Source: JAHEGP01 sp963751595 (GTDB lineage Bacteria; Pseudomonadota; Gammaproteobacteria; Pseudomonadales; JAHEGP01). From it: DNA of 64,000 nt. The notes beneath the pieces are model-generated. The model searched no databases. It was not told the DNA's origin and saw only the letters and a list, made by a program, of their open reading frames with translations. Made by a program: the position numbers and the translations under genes. The stretch spans positions 310,001 through 374,000 of the forward strand of contig CAVVVC010000001.1 of assembly GCA_963751595.1 (NCBI GenBank), in the 5' to 3' direction. Positions 9,795 to 19,587 of the stretch are shown here, one piece after another; position 1 is the first letter of the stretch, and the number at the start of each line of letters is the position of its first letter.

Positions 9795-9946
9795 AAGCTG
9801 TGAGGTCCGCTAAAAATGGCTGCGAAATTGTACTTGAGTCGCTGCCGATCGCAAAATGTGCTGTGAACGGGGAGATAAATAAGTAGTATTGTCGGGAAAC
9901 GCAACGGCAGGTGTGCCATAAGACAAATATTCGCCGCGGAGTTCCC

Positions 9947-12900
9947 ATGGTCCTGGTAACCGATAAAGAGAAATTCAACGTTTTACTGGAGCAGGAGGTT
10001 GGCAAGCGCGTAAGGCCCGAGCTCCAGCAAAGCGTGCTCACCTTTGCGCGTTTGTTCTTTGCCAATTTCCCGCTGGAGGAACTGCGTAACAGGGAATTGG
10101 CCGACGTGTTTGGCATCGTTTACTCCAACTGGCTGAATGTGCAGACCTTTGACGGCGAGAGGCCGCATATCGAGATACTCAATCCGTCCCACGAGTTTCA
10201 TGGATGGCAGTCGAACAAGACGGTTATTCAGGTTTTGGCCATGGATAAACCGTTTCTGGTCGGCTCGATTCTCAGTGAGCTCAATGCCCGGGAAATCGTG
10301 ATTCATACCATTCATAATACCGTGATTCACACCCGCCGCGATGACGACAATAAACTACTGGAGCTGACCGGCCGCAATGATTCCCGGGAGGGTTTTGCCA
10401 GTGAGGCGGTGATTTATCTCGAAATTACCCGCAACAGCGCCCGGGAGTTCAGCGCCGACCTGAAGGATACCCTGGGGGAAATTCTGGACGAGGTCGGTGG
10501 TGTTGTTGCCGACTGGCAGGCAATGGCTCAGCGCGCGAAGGACGCGATACCCGAAATGCTCCAGAGCAAGGACGCGCGGAAGGAATCAGCGATTGTCGAT
10601 GAGGCGGTCCAGTTTACCCATTGGATACTGGAAAACCATTTTACGTTTCTCGGCTACCAGCAACTGGTCCTGACCCGGGAAGGCGGAGAAAGTCGCCTGA
10701 ACGCCGACGAAAGCACCAACCTGGGCTTGATCGCCTGCGGCCATGGGGTGTTACCCGCGGCTTTGCGCAACGATCTGCTCCAGGACTTTCGTGACAATCC
10801 ACGGCAAGTCCTCAGCTTCGGCCGCTACCGCTTTCAGTCACGGGTGCACCGGCGCAACTATCCCGAATTGATCGTAATCTGGCGTTGCGACGAGGCTGGA
10901 CACCTGGTGGGCGCACATTGCTTCATGGGCCTGTTCACTTCGCTGGTCCACACGGCCTCCGTGCGCAGTATCCCCACCATTCGCAACAAGGTCGACAGTA
11001 CGCTGTCCCGCGCCGGCTACAGCGCCAACAGCCACAATGGCAGGGAGATCATTCGAATTCTCGAGACCTTCCCCCGGGGTGAACTGTTTCATATCGACGA
11101 GGATCTCCTGTTCAATCTGGTGATTGCCATTTTTCGTATCCGGGAGCGACGCCAGGTCAGGCTTTTCATGGCGGTGGATCGGGTATTCGGTTTCGTTTCC
11201 TGTCTGGTGTACGTGCCGCGCAACCTGTTCCGCACCGAACTGCGGGTCGCGATGCAGGATCTCATAGGCGGCGCGGTCAACGCCATCGACGGCGATTTCA
11301 ATAATTTCTTTTCCGAGTCGGTGCTGGCGCGAACCTACTTTCTATTCCGTATTGCACCGGGCTACGACCCCCGTGTCGACCTGACCGCGCTGGAGCAGGA
11401 GCTGGTCATCGCGGCCAAGTCCTGGCAGGAGCACCTGCGCGAAGCGCTCATCGACGAGCTTGGCGAGGAGCATGGCAGCCTCGAGGTCAACGAATTCCTG
11501 GAAGCGTTCCCGCGCTCCTACGAAGATGACAACGAACCACGGAGTGCCGTATACGACATTCAACAGATTCGAAGCCTGGATGCCGCCAACAAGGTGGGCA
11601 TGAGTCTCTACCGGGCACTGGAAGACGACGCCGACCTGCTGCGCTTTCGCCTCCTGCGCGAGGGGGAGCCAATGATCCTGTCGGACATCATCCCGATCCT
11701 GGAAAACTTCGGCCTGCGGGTGGTGGCCGAATCGTCCTACCTGATCAAGCCGCGCACCATCGGCAAGTGCTGGCTGCAGGAGTTTACCCTGCAACACAAC
11801 AGCATGGCCAAGATCGATCTTGAAAGCGTCGGCGCCAATTTCAAGCGCGCATTCTATCGTATCTGGTGCGGTGACTCGGAGAACGATGCGTTCAATCGGC
11901 TGTTGCTGGCGGCCGGGCTCGACTGGCGGCAGATCAGCCTGGTGCGCGCCTTTGCCCGCTACATGAAACAACTCACCTTCCAGTTTGGCGAGGGCTATAT
12001 CGCCGATACCCTGTTCAACAACTCCGCAATTACCGCGCAGCTGGTGACCTACTTCGAACAGCGTTTCGACCCTGGCCCCGGGGTGGACAATGCGCTGCGG
12101 GATACCCTGGAAAGCAGTTGTCGCGAGCAGATACTCGCCAGCCTCGACCAGGTGATCAGCCTCAGCGAGGATCGGGTACTGCGGCATTTTTACACGCTGA
12201 TCGGGGCCACCCTGCGGACCAACTATTTTCAAACCGGCGCCGATGGCGACTTCAAAAACTATATTGCCCTGAAGATCAACACCCAGGCGATAGACGAGGC
12301 GCCCTTACCGCGGCCGGAATACGAGATATTTGTTTACAGCCCGCGGATGGAGGGCGTGCACCTGCGGGGTGGGAAAGTCGCCCGGGGCGGCCTGCGCTGG
12401 TCAGACCGTTACGAGGACTTTCGCACGGAAGTGCTGGGGCTGGTGAAAGCCCAGCAGGTCAAGAACGCGATCATCGTGCCGGTGGGCGCCAAGGGGGGCT
12501 TTGTCTGCAAACGCCTGCCGGGTATCCAGACGCGGGAAGAGCGCCAGGCCGAGGGCATCGCCTGCTATAAAACCCTGATTCGCGGTATGCTGGACATTAC
12601 CGACAACCTGGTCGCGGGCGAAATCGTACCGCCTCCCCAACTGGTGCGCCACGACCCCGATGATGCCTACCTGGTAGTGGCGGCGGACAAGGGCACCGCG
12701 ACTTTCTCCGATATTGCCAACGAGGTTGCCGCCGAGTATGGCTTCTGGCTGGGTGATGCTTTCGCCTCGGGTGGGCAATACGGCTACGATCACAAGAAGA
12801 TGGGTATTACAGCCCGCGGAGCGTGGGTTTGTGTGCAGCGGCACTTTCGCGAGTTGGGGATCGATATCCAGCAGACGGATTTTACCGTGGTCGGAATTGG

Positions 12901-14785
12901 AGACATGTCGGGTGATGTCTTCGGTAACGGGATGTTGTTGTCAGAGCATATCCGCCTGATTGCCGCTTTCAATCACCTGCATATTTTTATCGACCCCAAT
13001 CCGGACGCCGCGGTCTCCTTCGCCGAACGCCAGCGCCTGTTCGAACTGCCGCGCTCGAGCTGGTCCGACTACAATACCCGGCTGCTGTCCAGCGGCGGGG
13101 GCATTTTCTCACGCGCCGCCAAGTCCATCGTGATATCAGCGGAAATGGCGGAGCGTTTTGGCATTGAGCAAAGTCGCCTGGCGCCGGATCAGTTGATACG
13201 CGCGTTGCTCAAGGCCCCCGTCGATTTGCTGTGGAACGGCGGTATCGGTACCTACGCGAAGAGCCGGCAGGAATCGGATACCGATGTTGGCGACAAGGCC
13301 AACGATTCCGTCCGCGTCAACGCCGGTGATCTCGGTGCCAGGGTCGTGGGGGAGGGCGGTAATCTGGGCATTACCCAACTCGCACGGGTGGAATATGCGC
13401 TCGCCGGTGGCGCCATCAACACCGACTTCATCGACAACGCCGGGGGCGTGAACTGCTCTGACCATGAGGTCAACATAAAAATCCTCCTCGATGAGCAGGT
13501 GCGCAATGGCGATCTCACTATCAAGCAGCGCAACCAGTTGCTGGTGGATATGACCGACGAGGTGTCGCAACTGGTACTGCTGGGTAACGACAAACAGGCC
13601 CAGGCACTCAGCGTTTCCCACTCCCGGTCAAACCGCGGGATTGAGGAATTTATCCGCTTCATCCAATCGCTGGCGGCTCAGGGCCAGCTCGATCGGGAGC
13701 TGGAATTCATCCCGGATGACGAGCAGTTACGCAGCCGCAAGGCGCTGAATATCGGCTTCACCCGCCCTGAGCTGGCGGTATTGACCGCCTACAGCAAGGC
13801 GCAGCTTAAGCAGACCCTGGTGGACAGCAGCCTGCCGGAAGATCCGGTGGTGGCCGGCGTGATCGCCCAGGCCTTTCCCGACCTGATTAAAGAGCGCTTC
13901 GGGGAGGCACTCAATCAGCACCGGCTGCGGCGGGAAATCATCGCCATGCGGGTGGCTAACGACATGATCAACAGCGGCGGCATCACCTTCGCGCATCGAC
14001 TCCGGGAGTCTACCGGTGCCAGCGACGAAGCGATCGCCCGGGGCTTCGTCTTTGCCTCGCAGGTCTACCGTCGGGACGCCTTTTTTGCGGCCGTCAATTC
14101 CCTGGATTTCAAAGTCGATACCGCTACCCAATACCAGATGCTGGATCGCACCACCGGCTTGCTGCGGGGGGCAACACGCTGGTTCCTGCGTGGGCAGCGC
14201 TCCGAAGTGCCCCTGGCCGACCTGATCGAGCCCTACAGTGCCGGTGTGAAAGAGGTCTGGGACCATCTTTCCGAGTTTCTCCAGGGCGATATGGCAGCAT
14301 TCTGGCGCGCTTCTTACGACGACTATATCGCTGCGGGCGTGGATGAACCGCTGGCGACGTTTGTTGCGGGTGGGCCGATCCTGTATGCCGGGTTGAACAT
14401 TGCTGAAGCGGCACAAAAGGTCTCCGCAGGCGTGCTGGATGTGGCGCGCCTGTACTTTCGAATTGGCGAGGAGCTCGGGCTTACGGAATTCAGCCGCAAA
14501 GTCTACGAAATGAAGGTGGAGAATCACTGGCAGGCAATTGCCCGTGAGGGACTGATCGACGACATAGCGGCGCAGCAGCGGGAGATCGCCATCGCGGTGC
14601 TCTGGTGTGGCGCTTCGAACAAAGGCCATGTGGACGAGTGTCTGGCCCAATGGATTGAAAGTCGCCAGCCGCAGGTGGAGCGCTGGCACAGGGCCCTCGC
14701 GGAAATCCGCACCGCGACCGCCTCTGAATTCGCCATGTACTCGGTGGTGTTACGGGAGCTGGCAAGTCTTTCATCCAACGATTGA
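9947..14785 (+). CDS. gdhB: NAD-specific glutamate dehydrogenase, large (180 kDa) class
   Basis: The 1,612-residue enzyme has the length of the GDH-180 class, which oxidises glutamate to 2-oxoglutarate with NAD. It has a long N-terminal regulatory region with ACT-like segments, then the catalytic core: RGGKVARGGLRWSDR, PVGAKGGFVCKR (substrate-lysine region) and the nucleotide-binding stretch VVGIGDMSGDVFGNGML. A long helical C-terminal domain follows. The frame opens at a GTG (9911), but ATG at 9947 has GCGGAG upstream and is preferred. It stands alone, divergent from moxR. Confidence 0.96.
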   Translation: MVLVTDKEKFNVLLEQEVGKRVRPELQQSVLTFARLFFANFPLEELRNRELADVFGIVYSNWLNVQTFDGERPHIEILNPSHEFHGWQSNKTVIQVLAMDKPFLVGSILSELNAREIVIHTIHNTVIHTRRDDDNKLLELTGRNDSREGFASEAVIYLEITRNSAREFSADLKDTLGEILDEVGGVVADWQAMAQRAKDAIPEMLQSKDARKESAIVDEAVQFTHWILENHFTFLGYQQLVLTREGGESRLNADESTNLGLIACGHGVLPAALRNDLLQDFRDNPRQVLSFGRYRFQSRVHRRNYPELIVIWRCDEAGHLVGAHCFMGLFTSLVHTASVRSIPTIRNKVDSTLSRAGYSANSHNGREIIRILETFPRGELFHIDEDLLFNLVIAIFRIRERRQVRLFMAVDRVFGFVSCLVYVPRNLFRTELRVAMQDLIGGAVNAIDGDFNNFFSESVLARTYFLFRIAPGYDPRVDLTALEQELVIAAKSWQEHLREALIDELGEEHGSLEVNEFLEAFPRSYEDDNEPRSAVYDIQQIRSLDAANKVGMSLYRALEDDADLLRFRLLREGEPMILSDIIPILENFGLRVVAESSYLIKPRTIGKCWLQEFTLQHNSMAKIDLESVGANFKRAFYRIWCGDSENDAFNRLLLAAGLDWRQISLVRAFARYMKQLTFQFGEGYIADTLFNNSAITAQLVTYFEQRFDPGPGVDNALRDTLESSCREQILASLDQVISLSEDRVLRHFYTLIGATLRTNYFQTGADGDFKNYIALKINTQAIDEAPLPRPEYEIFVYSPRMEGVHLRGGKVARGGLRWSDRYEDFRTEVLGLVKAQQVKNAIIVPVGAKGGFVCKRLPGIQTREERQAEGIACYKTLIRGMLDITDNLVAGEIVPPPQLVRHDPDDAYLVVAADKGTATFSDIANEVAAEYGFWLGDAFASGGQYGYDHKKMGITARGAWVCVQRHFRELGIDIQQTDFTVVGIGDMSGDVFGNGMLLSEHIRLIAAFNHLHIFIDPNPDAAVSFAERQRLFELPRSSWSDYNTRLLSSGGGIFSRAAKSIVISAEMAERFGIEQSRLAPDQLIRALLKAPVDLLWNGGIGTYAKSRQESDTDVGDKANDSVRVNAGDLGARVVGEGGNLGITQLARVEYALAGGAINTDFIDNAGGVNCSDHEVNIKILLDEQVRNGDLTIKQRNQLLVDMTDEVSQLVLLGNDKQAQALSVSHSRSNRGIEEFIRFIQSLAAQGQLDRELEFIPDDEQLRSRKALNIGFTRPELAVLTAYSKAQLKQTLVDSSLPEDPVVAGVIAQAFPDLIKERFGEALNQHRLRREIIAMRVANDMINSGGITFAHRLRESTGASDEAIARGFVFASQVYRRDAFFAAVNSLDFKVDTATQYQMLDRTTGLLRGATRWFLRGQRSEVPLADLIEPYSAGVKEVWDHLSEFLQGDMAAFWRASYDDYIAAGVDEPLATFVAGGPILYAGLNIAEAAQKVSAGVLDVARLYFRIGEELGLTEFSRKVYEMKVENHWQAIAREGLIDDIAAQQREIAIAVLWCGASNKGHVDECLAQWIESRQPQVERWHRALAEIRTATASEFAMYSVVLRELASLSSND

Positions 14786-14839
14786 GGACTGGCGCTGGCA
14801 GACGCGGCTCTGGCGTTTACCCCGGGCATGGCGCACCAT

Positions 14840-14862
14840 AAAAAAACCCGCCGGCGGCGGGT
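14840..14862 (-). terminator. Rho-independent terminator of rmf
   Basis: On the minus strand, a GC-rich 7-bp stem (ACCCGCC pairing with GGCGGGT, loop of three bases) is followed directly by a run of T. It lies about 30 bases beyond the rmf stop and between the convergent gdh and rmf genes. Confidence 0.85.
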
Positions 14863-14892
14863 CTGTATTCAGGTGAAGAAAGCTTCGCAACT

Positions 14893-15105
14893 TTACGCGA
14901 TTTCGTGTTGCACAATATTGCTCAAACCCGACACGCCTTTCAGGGATGCCCAGCTGTCGTTGCGCCCTTCGCGCCAGCCACTCATCCAGTATTGTCGCGT
15001 ATCGCCGCTGGCGTGGGGGCACTGATTCTTGGCCCGCCCTGAAATGCCGGCGTGATAGCCCTTGTGATAGGCCCGGTCCTTCATATCGCGTTTCTGTCTT
15101 TTCAT
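14893..15105 (-). CDS. rmf: Ribosome modulation factor
   Basis: The 70-residue basic protein matches RMF along its length (MKRQKRDMKDRAYHKGYHAG, then GRAKNQCPHA and RQYWMSGWREGRND). RMF binds the 30S subunit in stationary phase and drives 70S dimerisation into inactive 100S particles. The usual length is 55-75 residues. ATG at 15105 gives the conserved N-terminus; the ten codons upstream are not conserved in style. It is a single gene with its own terminator. Confidence 0.95.
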   Translation of the reverse strand: MKRQKRDMKDRAYHKGYHAGISGRAKNQCPHASGDTRQYWMSGWREGRNDSWASLKGVSGLSNIVQHEIA

Positions 15106-15503
15106 ACTGATTCCTCGTTTTCGGTACGCGCACAACTAACGGCCTGCGTCCAGGACAATAAAGTTCCGGCAGTTAATGTGCTGCTTGCGAAATTAGCAAA
15201 AGGGTAGGGGCAGTTTCCCGCCTGTTGGGACGATTTACGACTGATGCTTGTTACAGAGTGGCTCTTGGGCATTGCTGATCCACCGTCCTGGAAATCTGAG
15301 TAAATCATGGCCGCCGCTCGAAGTCGAGTGCACGGCGGCGCCAGGGGAATGACCTGCCAGCGCTGGCAGCGAGCCTAAATACCCCGTAAACCGGGGCTTT
15401 AACGGCGACCGCTGCCCTTTTTATAGTGATTGGTATTAAAAAACTCTTTATTGAGAAAAAACTTGTATAAAAACGCGGTGGTCAGCCCGGATAAGGGGGG
15501 GGA
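15106..15503. other. Intergenic region upstream of rmf
   Basis: This 398-base stretch has no convincing gene. A short reverse frame here (to 15308) has no family resemblance. It must contain the rmf promoter on the minus strand. A small hairpin, CCCCG-TAAAC-CGGGG at 15382-15396, precedes an AT-rich segment (15420-15475) that could be the transcription stop of the neighbouring minus-strand mltF-like gene or a promoter region; I cannot decide which. Confidence 0.5.
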
Positions 15504-17792
15504 CTAGCCGCCGGTCGTACCCCGTTCGGCTGTCGCCGTCTCAATGTACTCACGGTATTGTTGGCGGACACAGTGCAGGTAATTGACCGGTTCAATCCCC
15601 TTCACCACGCCGAAGCGCGCGCGCCGTGCATAGCGCGGGTGCGACAGCAGCAACATCGCATCCTCGACATGGTCGAACCATTGGTTCGGGTCCATACCCT
15701 GGCGGCGTGCCAATGCCCTGGCGTCCAGGAGATGGCCCATACCTGCATTGTAAGCGGCGAGGGTAAACCACAGTCCTTGCTCTGAATCCACCGGGCCGCC
15801 TATCTGTTGGCGCAGCAAGGCCATGTATTTCACGCCGGCGTGCAGCCCTATGTCCGGTTCCAGAGCAGTATCGAAACCCAGTGCCAGTGCAGTTTGCGGC
15901 AGGATTTGCAGCAGACCCTGGGCGCCGGTCCAGGACGTGTAGGCAGGATCGAAGCCACTCTCACAGGCGACCTGGGCGGCGATCAGGCGCCAGTCAAAGT
16001 CATACAGTGCCGCGTACCGCTGAATCGCCGTGTCGTAGCGAGACAGGGCACCCGTCGCCAGCTCCTGGCCAACACCCGCCCGCAGGGTGGGCACCGGAAC
16101 CGGAGTCGCGAAATAGCGCTCGATAGCCCGCCGGTGAGGAGCGTTTTCGTCCTGGGGCAGTAAAAACTGGTTGATCGCCCGCAGCAGCCCGGGGTTATTC
16201 TCCCGCACCGCCCAGGAATGCGGGCGGAGTCCCGTGAGGCTCAGGCTGGCGGTAATGTCCCGGCGCCAGCGCATCTCAAGACCCACGATATGGCTGTCGG
16301 CAACGGTGAGGTCGATTTCACCCCTGCCAACCCTTTCGATCAACTGGTCGGTGGTGAGTGTCTCCGGCGCCGCCTTCACCCGCAGAATCGTGCCGCTGCT
16401 GATGAGATCCTGCAGGGTTTGCCAGTAGGAGCTGGACTTGCGCACGGCGATGGTCCGGGTATCGAGCTCATCCAGGGTCGCCACGGTACTGTCGGGCCTG
16501 GTGACCAGGACTTCGCTGGAATAGTGATAGGGCCGGGAATAGGCGATGTTGATGCCGGCGGCCCAGGGTGTGGGCGTGAGGAACGCGGCGACGATGTCTA
16601 CCCGGCCCTCGCGCAGCAGGTCGTAGACGCGACTGTAATCGTCGATTGTGACGACGTGCAGTTCCAACCCATGCTGTTCGGCAAAGTGCCGGGCCAGTTC
16701 GTACTCGAAGCCGAAAAGCTGTCCGCGCCAGATAAAGTAACTGGCCGGTGTATTGGCCATGGCCACCCGCAGGGTGCCGCGCTGCAGCATCGTGTCCAGG
16801 TCGGCGGTGGACCGCGCCGGAGTGGGCAGCCGTTTTTTTTCAGCGCTGATAAAACGGTTGAGCTCGCCCAGCAAATTGATGGCACCGGGTCGCACCGCCC
16901 AGGCGATATCGCGCTCCACACTCACCGGAAACGCCGCTTTGACGTCGCTGCGATAGTGGCTGATGGTTTCCAGGTAGTTGCCGTCGGCAATCGCCAGGTC
17001 GATACTGCCCTGGGCGATTTGGTCAAGCAGGGCTTCCATGTCCAGGGCCGGGTCGGTATTTTCCACTCGAAGCCGGGGATGGCGAGCCTGCAATTCGCGG
17101 GCGGTAAGCGCGAACGAGGTGCCCCGCTGCACCGAGATGGTCCTGCCTGCGAGATCACTGCGCCCATCGAGGGGGTCTGACCTGCGGGTCACGATATATT
17201 CCTGGGTGGTGTCCAGCGCGCGGGTAAAGTTGACCTGCTGTTTGCGCTCGGGCAGGGCGGTGAGGTTGGCGGCAATGACATCGCCCCTGCCTTGAAGCAG
17301 TGCCGGGATCAGTTGGGCGTACTCGGCGACGGCCACGATCCGGGGTTCCAGCCCCTGCTGTCTGGCGAAGCGTTCGAGTTGCCTGATGTGCGGACTTTCG
17401 GCATGATCGTCCCGGGCGAGGTGGCGCCGGTCACCCAGGTGCACCAATATCCGCAGGATACCCAGGTCCCTGATGCGGGTGAGGTCACCGGTGTGCAGGG
17501 GTACGGCGGACTCGACAGGCTGCTGTGCTGCCGGTCCTTGCGCTGACGGCTCTGCAGAACTGCGGTCCTGGCAACCTCCCAGCAGCACGAACACCAGCAG
17601 CAAGGGGGACAGCACCGCCGCGAGCTGCCGCAAAACCCGGCGCTTGCCGCTCCGGCGCGACCCCGGCGCGCAACGCCACCGTACCGCGGCGTTTGCAGGT
17701 TCTGGCGGGAAGTGACCAAAGGAATTCGGCAACCACCCGCTGCTGACGCCGGTGCTCGGTTTCAATCTACGCGTGGGTCTGGCGGGTTCCAT
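15504..17792 (-). CDS. MltF-like lytic murein transglycosylase with two solute-binding domains
   Basis: This is an outer-membrane-type lipoprotein of up to 762 residues. A hydrophobic stretch ends in the lipobox LLGGC. Two successive SBP_bac_3-like domains follow (the first begins LTRIRDLGILRILVHLGD, the second LDTMLQRGTLRVAMANTPAS). A C-terminal SLT domain has the catalytic Glu in AAQVACESGFD and the usual GAQGLLQILPQTA and AAYNAGMGHL motifs. It cleaves peptidoglycan to 1,6-anhydro products. E. coli MltF has only one solute-binding domain. The start is uncertain: ATG at 17792 places about 53 residues before the signal helix, and a TTG just before RQLAAVLSP (about 17633) would give a standard lipoprotein signal. 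It is divergent from purU. Confidence 0.87.
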   Translation of the reverse strand: MEPARPTRRLKPSTGVSSGWLPNSFGHFPPEPANAAVRWRCAPGSRRSGKRRVLRQLAAVLSPLLLVFVLLGGCQDRSSAEPSAQGPAAQQPVESAVPLHTGDLTRIRDLGILRILVHLGDRRHLARDDHAESPHIRQLERFARQQGLEPRIVAVAEYAQLIPALLQGRGDVIAANLTALPERKQQVNFTRALDTTQEYIVTRRSDPLDGRSDLAGRTISVQRGTSFALTARELQARHPRLRVENTDPALDMEALLDQIAQGSIDLAIADGNYLETISHYRSDVKAAFPVSVERDIAWAVRPGAINLLGELNRFISAEKKRLPTPARSTADLDTMLQRGTLRVAMANTPASYFIWRGQLFGFEYELARHFAEQHGLELHVVTIDDYSRVYDLLREGRVDIVAAFLTPTPWAAGINIAYSRPYHYSSEVLVTRPDSTVATLDELDTRTIAVRKSSSYWQTLQDLISSGTILRVKAAPETLTTDQLIERVGRGEIDLTVADSHIVGLEMRWRRDITASLSLTGLRPHSWAVRENNPGLLRAINQFLLPQDENAPHRRAIERYFATPVPVPTLRAGVGQELATGALSRYDTAIQRYAALYDFDWRLIAAQVACESGFDPAYTSWTGAQGLLQILPQTALALGFDTALEPDIGLHAGVKYMALLRQQIGGPVDSEQGLWFTLAAYNAGMGHLLDARALARRQGMDPNQWFDHVEDAMLLLSHPRYARRARFGVVKGIEPVNYLHCVRQQYREYIETATAERGTTGG

Positions 17793-17933
17793 CGAGCTCG
17801 AATGTCTGCACAGCGTTTTGGGGATAACAGCGCTCGACCGGTGGACTAACGCGCCGGTCTGGTCCATTCTGTCGCCGCTGGAAGCAGCCGTCCGGAACGT
17901 GGGGGCGATCATATCATAAACCTTGGAATGCGT

Positions 17934-18788
17934 ATGGATCATACCTATCGCCTGGTTATTTCTTGCCCGGACCAGGTCGGAATCGTGGCAGGTGTCAGCC
18001 AGTTCATTGCTCGCCAGGGGGGCTGGTTGATCGAGGCCAGTTACCACTCAGACCGCGAAGCCTGCTGGTTCTTTATGCGCAACGAGATTCTTGCCGACTC
18101 GCTGACAGGCACGGCTGACGAATTTCGCGAGGGCTTCAGCGAGCTTGCGCGGCAGTTCAACATGACCTGGCACCTGCGTGACTCCAGTCAGCGCCAGCGG
18201 GTGGTGTTGCTGGTCAGTCGCGCATCCCATTGCCTGGCCGATATTCTGCATCGCTGGCACAGCGAAGAGCTGGAATGCGATATTCCCTGCGTGATATCCA
18301 ATCATGAAACCCTGCGCCCGATGGTGGAATGGCACGATATTCCGTTTCACCATGTGCCCGTCGATCCCGGGGATAAAGCTCCGGCCTACGCAGAAATCGA
18401 CCGGCTACTGCAGCAATATCGGGCCGATGTGGTGGTCCTGGCGCGCTATATGCAGATCATCCCGGAGCCCATGTGCCGCCGTTACCGAGCCGCGATGCTC
18501 AATATCCACCACAGTTTCTTGCCTTCGTTCATCGGCGCCAATCCCTACCAGCAAGCTTACCAGCGCGGCGTCAAGCTGATAGGAGCCACCTGCCATTACG
18601 TGACAGCGGATCTCGATGAGGGGCCGATTATCGAGCAGGATGTGGTGCGGGTCAGTCATCGCCAGAGTGTCGCTGACCTGGTGAGGCTGGGTAAAGATGC
18701 CGAACAACGGGTTCTGGCCCGGGCATTGCGTGCCCACCTCGAAGACCGGGTGATGCTCCACGGCAACAAGACGATCGTGTTTGATTGA
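17934..18788 (+). CDS. purU: Formyltetrahydrofolate deformylase
   Basis: The enzyme hydrolyses 10-formyl-THF to THF and formate, supplying formate for PurT and balancing one-carbon units. It has an N-terminal ACT domain (YRLVISCPDQVGIVAGVSQF) and a C-terminal formyl-transferase fold with VVLARYMQIIP, the catalytic-region NIHHSFLPSFIGANPY and GATCHYVTADLDEGPIIEQD. The length of 284 residues is typical. Two ATGs lie six bases apart (17928 and 17934); the second has better spacing to GGA and a more family-like N-terminus. Confidence 0.95.
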   Translation: MDHTYRLVISCPDQVGIVAGVSQFIARQGGWLIEASYHSDREACWFFMRNEILADSLTGTADEFREGFSELARQFNMTWHLRDSSQRQRVVLLVSRASHCLADILHRWHSEELECDIPCVISNHETLRPMVEWHDIPFHHVPVDPGDKAPAYAEIDRLLQQYRADVVVLARYMQIIPEPMCRRYRAAMLNIHHSFLPSFIGANPYQQAYQRGVKLIGATCHYVTADLDEGPIIEQDVVRVSHRQSVADLVRLGKDAEQRVLARALRAHLEDRVMLHGNKTIVFD

Positions 18789-18804
18789 CAAGCGGGCTGG
18801 GCGG

Positions 18805-18822
18805 ATGTCATTTTGCTGTAAC
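18805..18822 (+). promoter_or_regulatory. Pho box upstream of phoB
   Basis: ATGTCAT-TTTG-CTGTAAC matches the PhoB-binding layout of two 7-bp direct repeats (consensus CTGTCAT) separated by 4 bases. It lies 50-67 bases before the phoB start, which suggests positive autoregulation of phoBR during phosphate starvation. Confidence 0.75.
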
Positions 18823-18871
18823 AGAAGCCGTTTAATCATGCCGTTTTCAAGGCAGCCTATGAGCCAGGACC

Positions 18872-19576
18872 ATGACAGAAAAGCCCGCTACTATTTTGAT
18901 TGTGGATGATGAGGCGCCGATCCGGGAAATGCTGCGCATGGCGCTCGAAAGCAAGGGTTTCGCCTGTCTTGAGGCCGCGGACGCGGTGCAGGCGCACAGT
19001 GCTATCGTCGATGAGAGCCCCGACCTCGCACTGCTCGACTGGATGATGCCCGGAACCAGCGGCATCGAGTTGATTCGCCGCCTCAAGCGCGACCAGACCA
19101 CCGCCGATCTGCCGGTTATCATGCTCACAGCGCGCAGCGAAGAGGACAATAAGATCCATGGCCTCGATGTCGGCGCCGACGATTACATCACCAAGCCCTT
19201 TTCACCCCGGGAGCTGGTGGCGCGGATCAACGCACTGTTGCGCCGAACCGATTTTGGCCAAAAAGACGAGGTTCTGACTTTCGGCGAGTTAACCCTCGAT
19301 CCAGTCAGCCACCGGGTCTCCATCGGCGGCGAGCCGGTTGATATCGGCCCCACCGAGTTTCGCCTGCTGCATTTTTTCATGGACCACCCGGAGCGGGTCT
19401 ACAACCGCAGTCAACTGCTGGACCAGGTCTGGGGGGGCAATGTCTACATCGAGGAACGAACCATCGACGTCCATATTCGCAGGCTGCGCAAGGTATTGCA
19501 GGGGCCTACCGGCATCGATTGCAGCGAGTTTATCCAAACCGTGCGTGGGTCTGGCTATCGTTTCTCGGCGGTTTGA
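18872..19576 (+). CDS. phoB: Phosphate regulon response regulator PhoB
   Basis: The 234-residue OmpR/PhoB-type regulator has a receiver domain with the acidic pocket (VDDE), the phospho-acceptor Asp in LLDWMMPGTSG (about residue 54) and the conserved Lys in YITKPFSPREL. Its winged-helix DNA-binding domain ends with ERTIDVHIRRLRKVL and VRGSGYRFS. It binds Pho boxes when phosphorylated by PhoR. The next gene, phoR, starts 11 bases downstream. Confidence 0.97.
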   Translation: MTEKPATILIVDDEAPIREMLRMALESKGFACLEAADAVQAHSAIVDESPDLALLDWMMPGTSGIELIRRLKRDQTTADLPVIMLTARSEEDNKIHGLDVGADDYITKPFSPRELVARINALLRRTDFGQKDEVLTFGELTLDPVSHRVSIGGEPVDIGPTEFRLLHFFMDHPERVYNRSQLLDQVWGGNVYIEERTIDVHIRRLRKVLQGPTGIDCSEFIQTVRGSGYRFSAV

Positions 19577-19587
19577 GTCGACCTCCA

